Assembly: GCA_030607835.1 (NCBI GenBank)
Contig: JAUWJE010000053.1
Location: forward strand, 1-9,204
Reading direction: 5' to 3'
DNA: 9,204 bases
From: Candidatus Fermentibacterota bacterium
GTDB lineage: Bacteria; Fermentibacterota; Fermentibacteria; Fermentibacterales; JCC-6
In this document: positions 6,946 to 9,204 of the stretch, one piece after another
Layout: every line of letters begins with the position of its first letter
Numbering within the stretch: position 1 is the first letter of the stretch
The notes under the pieces: model-generated
What the model was told of the DNA's origin: nothing
The model's database searches: none
Seen by the model: the letters and a program-made list of their open reading frames with translations, nothing else
Program-made: the position numbers and the translations under genes

Positions 6946-7340
6946 CTTCCCTCCAGAAAGAAATCAGCATTTCCGATCTTGAACCCCCCGGTTCTTTCCA
7001 ACTCCTGAAGGAATTTCTCAGGGAGATTGAATGAAAAAGGAATCCGTCTGCCGCATTCCTGACAGCTGAAGTGACCATGGTCAGGATAGAACATCCTGGA
7101 ACAGCGATATCTTAGTAATCCGTCAGGATTGCGATCCGGTCTGAGAAAACCGGCATCTTCAAGAGAACAAAGACAGCGATGTACCGTGGATATGTGAGGA
7201 GAGGAAGGAATACTGTCCAGAATATCCCTTGCGGACAGTCCGCATCCCCCCTCAAGGAAGAGTCTGACAACATGCTTTTTAAGCGAAGTCATCCTCAATC
7301 CACGGTTACGAAGTTCAATCCAGATACTCTCGATGTGCAT
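6918..7340 (-). CDS. zur: Fur-family metalloregulator, probably a Zur-type repressor
   Basis: A 140-residue Fur-superfamily protein, normal in length. The N-terminal winged helix runs from GLRMTSLKKHVVRLFL through LSARDIL to ISTVHRCLCSLEDAGFL (50-66). The C-terminal dimerisation domain has HGHFSCQECG (Cys93, Cys96) and a terminal CENC (Cys133, Cys136), the two CxxC pairs of the structural zinc site; His88 and His90 fit the regulatory metal region. The recognition helix is unusual: the family norm TVYRxL reads TVHRCL here. It is the first gene of the operon, overlapping the binding-protein gene by 28 bases, with a short GGAG just before its ATG and a palindrome in its promoter, so autorepression is likely. 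Zur is inferred from neighbouring genes; Fur or Mur specificity is not excluded. Confidence 0.88.
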   Translation of the reverse strand: MHIESIWIELRNRGLRMTSLKKHVVRLFLEGGCGLSARDILDSIPSSPHISTVHRCLCSLEDAGFLRPDRNPDGLLRYRCSRMFYPDHGHFSCQECGRRIPFSFNLPEKFLQELERTGGFKIGNADFFLEGRCENCSRES

Positions 7341-7348
7341 GCTTCTCC

Positions 7349-7373
7349 ATTATTGCAAATGATTTGCAATAAT
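7349..7373. promoter_or_regulatory. perfect 25-bp palindrome, candidate Zur/Fur operator
   Basis: ATTATTGCAAAT (7349-7360), a single G (7361), and ATTTGCAATAAT (7362-7373) form a perfect 12-1-12 palindrome. Its size, AT-rich arms and odd-spaced symmetry are typical of Fur-superfamily operators. It overlaps three bases of the -10 box of the metal-transport operon and covers the predicted transcription start. It ends eight bases before the regulator's start codon. Repressor bound here would block transcription of the regulator and transporter genes. It may also influence the divergent yggS. Confidence 0.8.
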
Positions 7374-7399
7374 ATAATCCATTTCTCGTGTGACAGCAA
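7371..7399 (-). promoter_or_regulatory. promoter of the zur-znuACB operon
   Basis: On the - strand, TTGCTG (complement of 7394-7399, three of six to consensus) and TATATT (complement of 7371-7376, five of six) are spaced by 17 bases. Transcription would start around 7363, inside the palindrome. No other promoter is seen within the operon, whose genes all overlap. Confidence 0.55.
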
Positions 7400-7436
7400 C
7401 GTATACTTTAGCCATATTTGCGGCTGGGGGTGATTT

Positions 7437-8144
7437 TTGGACTACTCCATTGAGAGCATAAGAAGTAATTTCCGCCGCGCTGAGGATGTGATTGCTGAAG
7501 CGCTGAATGCTGTGAATGCTTCACCGCGAATGGTTAAGATAATGGCCGTCACGAAGACGCATCCGGTTGAGCTGGTGCAGATGTCCATAGAAGCGGGTAT
7601 AAGGATAATCGGTGAGAACCGGGTCAGTGAAGGCGGGCGAAAGATTAAAGCACTCGGGAAGGAAGTCGCTGAATTTCATATGATCGGTCCGATTCATACA
7701 GGAGAAGTAAGGCAGGCTGTCAGAGATTTCCACTGGATTGATTCCATCTGCAGAATGAAGATTGCGGAGGAGATAGCGAAACGAACCACAACTATGAATA
7801 AGAAACAACCCGGAATACTTGTGGAGGTCAACACTTCCGGTCAGGAATCAAAGCATGGTCTGGCGCCTGAGTATTCTCTTATTGAGGGAGTGCGCGGTCG
7901 AATGCGAGAGCTTGGACTTGCTGTTTCGGGATTACTGACGATTGGGCCGCTGGGCGGAACTACTGCGGAAACAAGAAAAGCATTTGCCTCTCTTCGGAAC
8001 CTCAGGGATGATCTCTCCCGTAAAGGCGGCTTTGAGCTTCCCGAGCTTTCCATGGGCATGAGCGATGACTTCCGGCTTGCTGTGATGGAGGGTGCTACCA
8101 TCATCAGACTTGGTCGGTTCCTTTTCGGCAGAAGACAAAATTGA
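7437..8144 (+). CDS. yggS: YggS/PROSC family PLP-binding protein (PLP homeostasis)
   Basis: A 235-residue single-domain alanine-racemase-fold protein of the YggS/PLPBP (UPF0001) family, which binds pyridoxal phosphate and maintains B6 and amino-acid balance without known enzymatic activity. The PLP lysine is Lys40 in AVTKTHP. Other family blocks are IGENRVSEG (58-66), VEVNTSGQESKHG (129-141), GLLTIGPLG, LSMGMSDDFRLAVMEGAT (204-221) and VRxG-like IRLGRFLFGRR (223-233). The usual HFIGxLQxNK signature is changed to HMIGPIHTGE (81-90). The start is TTG, preceded by GGGGGTGA (7426-7433); this fits the length and no ATG lies nearby. A TATACT box at 7402-7407 could be its -10, but no good -35 is seen. 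It diverges from the metal operon across a 96-base gap and precedes divIVA. Confidence 0.92.
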   Translation: MDYSIESIRSNFRRAEDVIAEALNAVNASPRMVKIMAVTKTHPVELVQMSIEAGIRIIGENRVSEGGRKIKALGKEVAEFHMIGPIHTGEVRQAVRDFHWIDSICRMKIAEEIAKRTTTMNKKQPGILVEVNTSGQESKHGLAPEYSLIEGVRGRMRELGLAVSGLLTIGPLGGTTAETRKAFASLRNLRDDLSRKGGFELPELSMGMSDDFRLAVMEGATIIRLGRFLFGRRQN

Positions 8145-8168
8145 CTTCCGATTATTCATCAATATTAT
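8141..8168 (+). promoter_or_regulatory. sigma70-type promoter of divIVA
   Basis: TTGACT (8141-8146, five of six) overlaps the yggS stop codon, and TATTAT (8163-8168, five of six) follows after a 16-base spacer. Transcription would start near 8175, leaving a leader of about 65 bases. This is the best -35/-10 pair in the window and suggests divIVA is transcribed at least partly independently of yggS. Confidence 0.5.
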
Positions 8169-8181
8169 TCATCCGTGAATA
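8151..8181 (+). repeat. short direct and inverted repeats over the divIVA promoter
   Basis: ATTATTCATC occurs twice, at 8151-8160 and 8164-8173, a 13-base period. The second copy is also the left arm of a hairpin, TATTCA (8166-8171), loop TCCG, TGAATA (8176-8181). The repeats flank and include the -10 box, so they could be a regulator site, though AT-rich repeats of this size can arise by chance. The rest of the 96-base gap shows nothing except the GGAG before the divIVA start. Confidence 0.5.
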
Positions 8182-8240
8182 TGTGCACTCACCAGCTTCC
8201 AGGATCATCAGGGTAGCAGAACAGGAAACGGAGAAGCATC

Positions 8241-8774
8241 GTGCGTATTACGCCGCTTGACATAAGAAGACAGCATTTCCGGAAAACAATGAGAGGTTAC
8301 GATAATGCCGAGGTGGAGGCCTTCCTTGAGATGGTCGCTTCCGCCTGGGAGGAGCTTGTTGAAAACCTGGAAAAGACTGAGAGAGAACTCACTGTTCTCA
8401 GAGCGAGAGCGTCTGATTTCGACCGGATGGAAGGTGCTGTAAGGGATGTTCTTGTACAGCAGCAGCAGAGTGCCGCGAATGCCAGGAAAGAGGCGGATAA
8501 GGAAGCAGAACTTATTGTCATGGACGCCGAAATCAAGGCGTCAAACCTTGTGAGAGAAGCGAGAGACCGTGTCCGTATTCTCACCGAGACAATTCGAGAG
8601 CTGCAGGATAGAAGGCTCTCAGTTCTTGCTCAGATAAGATCATTCATTGATGCACAGGGGAAAATGATTGATGTCGAGGAGGATCACATAAAGGCAGAGA
8701 TGATTCCCGATGAAGAGAAGCTGCCCGGCGAAGAAGACGGTGATTCACCGCTGCTTGAACTTACAGAACTCTGA
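8241..8774 (+). CDS. divIVA: DivIVA family protein
   Basis: A 177-residue DivIVA-type protein. Such proteins bind curved or negatively charged membrane and recruit division or polar factors. The N-terminal lipid-binding domain is clear: ITPLDIRRQHFRKTMRGYDNAEVEAFLEMV (3-32, with the conserved RGYD-x-x-EV). The position of the membrane-inserting Phe17 of Bacillus DivIVA is Met17 here, followed by a conserved Arg18. Residues about 35-145 form a long coiled coil rich in Glu, Arg, Lys and Ala, including a QQQQ stretch. The tail (about 148-177) is strongly acidic and ends in SPLLELTEL. The start is GTG, with GGAG at 8230-8233, seven bases upstream. Placement after yggS resembles ylm-divIVA clusters, but no yggT/sepF gene lies between. 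Its role in this diderm lineage is not known. Confidence 0.88.
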   Translation: MRITPLDIRRQHFRKTMRGYDNAEVEAFLEMVASAWEELVENLEKTERELTVLRARASDFDRMEGAVRDVLVQQQQSAANARKEADKEAELIVMDAEIKASNLVREARDRVRILTETIRELQDRRLSVLAQIRSFIDAQGKMIDVEEDHIKAEMIPDEEKLPGEEDGDSPLLELTEL

Positions 8775-8776
8775 AT

Positions 8777-9204
8777 ATGCCATATATCATCCATATTCTC
8801 CTTGCTTCAACTTCGTTGTTTACCTCTGCTGATCGAATAGTCCCATCGCAAGTACAAGTAGAAGCCGGTTCCACCGAGTTTGTATGGGAATGTCCGACAA
8901 TCAATGAGATTGAGAGTCTGCCTGATAACCTGACTGGATATATTGCTGATGGATGTGGTTATTCAGGTGGTAATGGATCGATTCTTCTTCCTCAGGCAAA
9001 CCTGCTTCTTGCTGTACCTCCTGGAGTTGAGCCTGTCCTTGAAATTATTCCTGAAGGTGTTCATTTCCTTTCCTCCGGTGCGGTGGCTGAAACATCTGTC
9101 TCCCCTGATGGATTTGATACATTCTTTGCAGCCTTACCTGGGGATATTCCGGGAACATGGGGTTCGATCACGCATATGGGTCCTTTCAGGAGGGCTGGTG
9201 TAAC
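8777..9204 (+). CDS. exported protein, probable N-terminal propeptide of a second C25 peptidase (partial)
   Basis: An open frame starts with ATG two bases after the divIVA stop and continues without a stop to the window end (142 complete codons). A signal peptide is likely: MPYIIHILLASTSLFTSA with cleavage after Ala18 (T-S-A). The following region is beta-rich: VQVEAGSTEFVWECP, then YSGGNGSILLPQANLLLAVPPGVEPVLEII. It resembles the C25 propeptide, in which a G-x-P-x-LP motif is followed by vavP-G and short strands, with THMGPFRRAGV near the edge as in the (Y/L)-x-R-G-x-R segment. The catalytic part would lie beyond the window, so the call is tentative; another secreted beta-rich protein is possible. 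No ribosome binding site is visible, so it may depend on translation of divIVA. Confidence 0.6.
   Translation, partial: MPYIIHILLASTSLFTSADRIVPSQVQVEAGSTEFVWECPTINEIESLPDNLTGYIADGCGYSGGNGSILLPQANLLLAVPPGVEPVLEIIPEGVHFLSSGAVAETSVSPDGFDTFFAALPGDIPGTWGSITHMGPFRRAGV

Noticed and set aside
8297..8584. Open frame on the - strand opposite divIVA
   Set aside because: Ser/Arg-rich shadow of the coiled-coil codons; no start signal or family match.
8943..9203. Open frame of 86 codons on the + strand near the window end
   Set aside because: It is out of frame with the frame starting at 8777, which has a signal peptide and C25 propeptide-like features; the 86-codon product is leucine/phenylalanine-rich with no domain.
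1..9204. CRISPR array, tRNA/rRNA, insertion sequence or prophage
   Set aside because: No regularly spaced repeats, RNA gene folds, transposase motifs or terminal repeats were found.

Overview
The window looks like chromosomal DNA of a diderm bacterium with roughly balanced base composition. Two genes encode exported C25 (gingipain-type) peptidases; one carries a complete C-terminal domain resembling the type IX secretion (T9SS) sorting tail. This points to the Bacteroidetes/FCB superphylum or a related candidate phylum, such as Fermentibacteria-like lineages. It also has features less usual for Bacteroidetes proper: clear AGGAGG-type ribosome binding sites, sigma70-like -35/-10 boxes, GTG and TTG starts, and a DivIVA homologue. 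The lineage is an inference from gene content, not from a marker gene.

Layout. Positions 1-82 are the last codons of a yraN (UPF0102) gene. A secreted glycoside-hydrolase-like protein (139-1140) follows, then comM/yifB (1212-2738), all on the + strand. yraN and comM are often neighbours; the hydrolase-like gene lies between them. comM ends convergently with a C25 peptidase gene read on the - strand (2760-4256), with an inverted repeat at the junction. Upstream of the peptidase on the - strand is a tightly overlapping four-gene operon (7340 to 4393): a Fur/Zur-type regulator, a ZnuA-like metal-binding lipoprotein, a ZnuC-like ATPase and a ZnuB-like permease. A perfect 25-bp palindrome (7349-7373) overlaps the operon's -10 box and is a strong candidate operator. 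Divergently, on the + strand, come yggS (7437-8144), divIVA (8241-8774) with its own promoter, and the start of a second exported protein, probably another C25 pro-peptidase, that runs off the window (8777 to end).

How the parts fit. The regulator and three transporter genes form a self-contained metal-uptake unit, most likely for zinc and possibly manganese, with autoregulation through the palindrome. The yggS-divIVA order resembles the ylm/divIVA cell-division clusters of many bacteria, without the usual small membrane gene yggT between them. The two C25 genes and the hydrolase-like gene are envelope or extracellular functions set among housekeeping genes. No tRNA, rRNA, CRISPR array, insertion sequence or phage gene was seen. 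No clearly new multi-gene system is evident. The most interesting points are sequence deviations in otherwise familiar families: ZnuA lacking its first histidine ligand, YggS with a rewritten signature, a Fur protein with an altered recognition helix, and a C25 peptidase without a propeptide.
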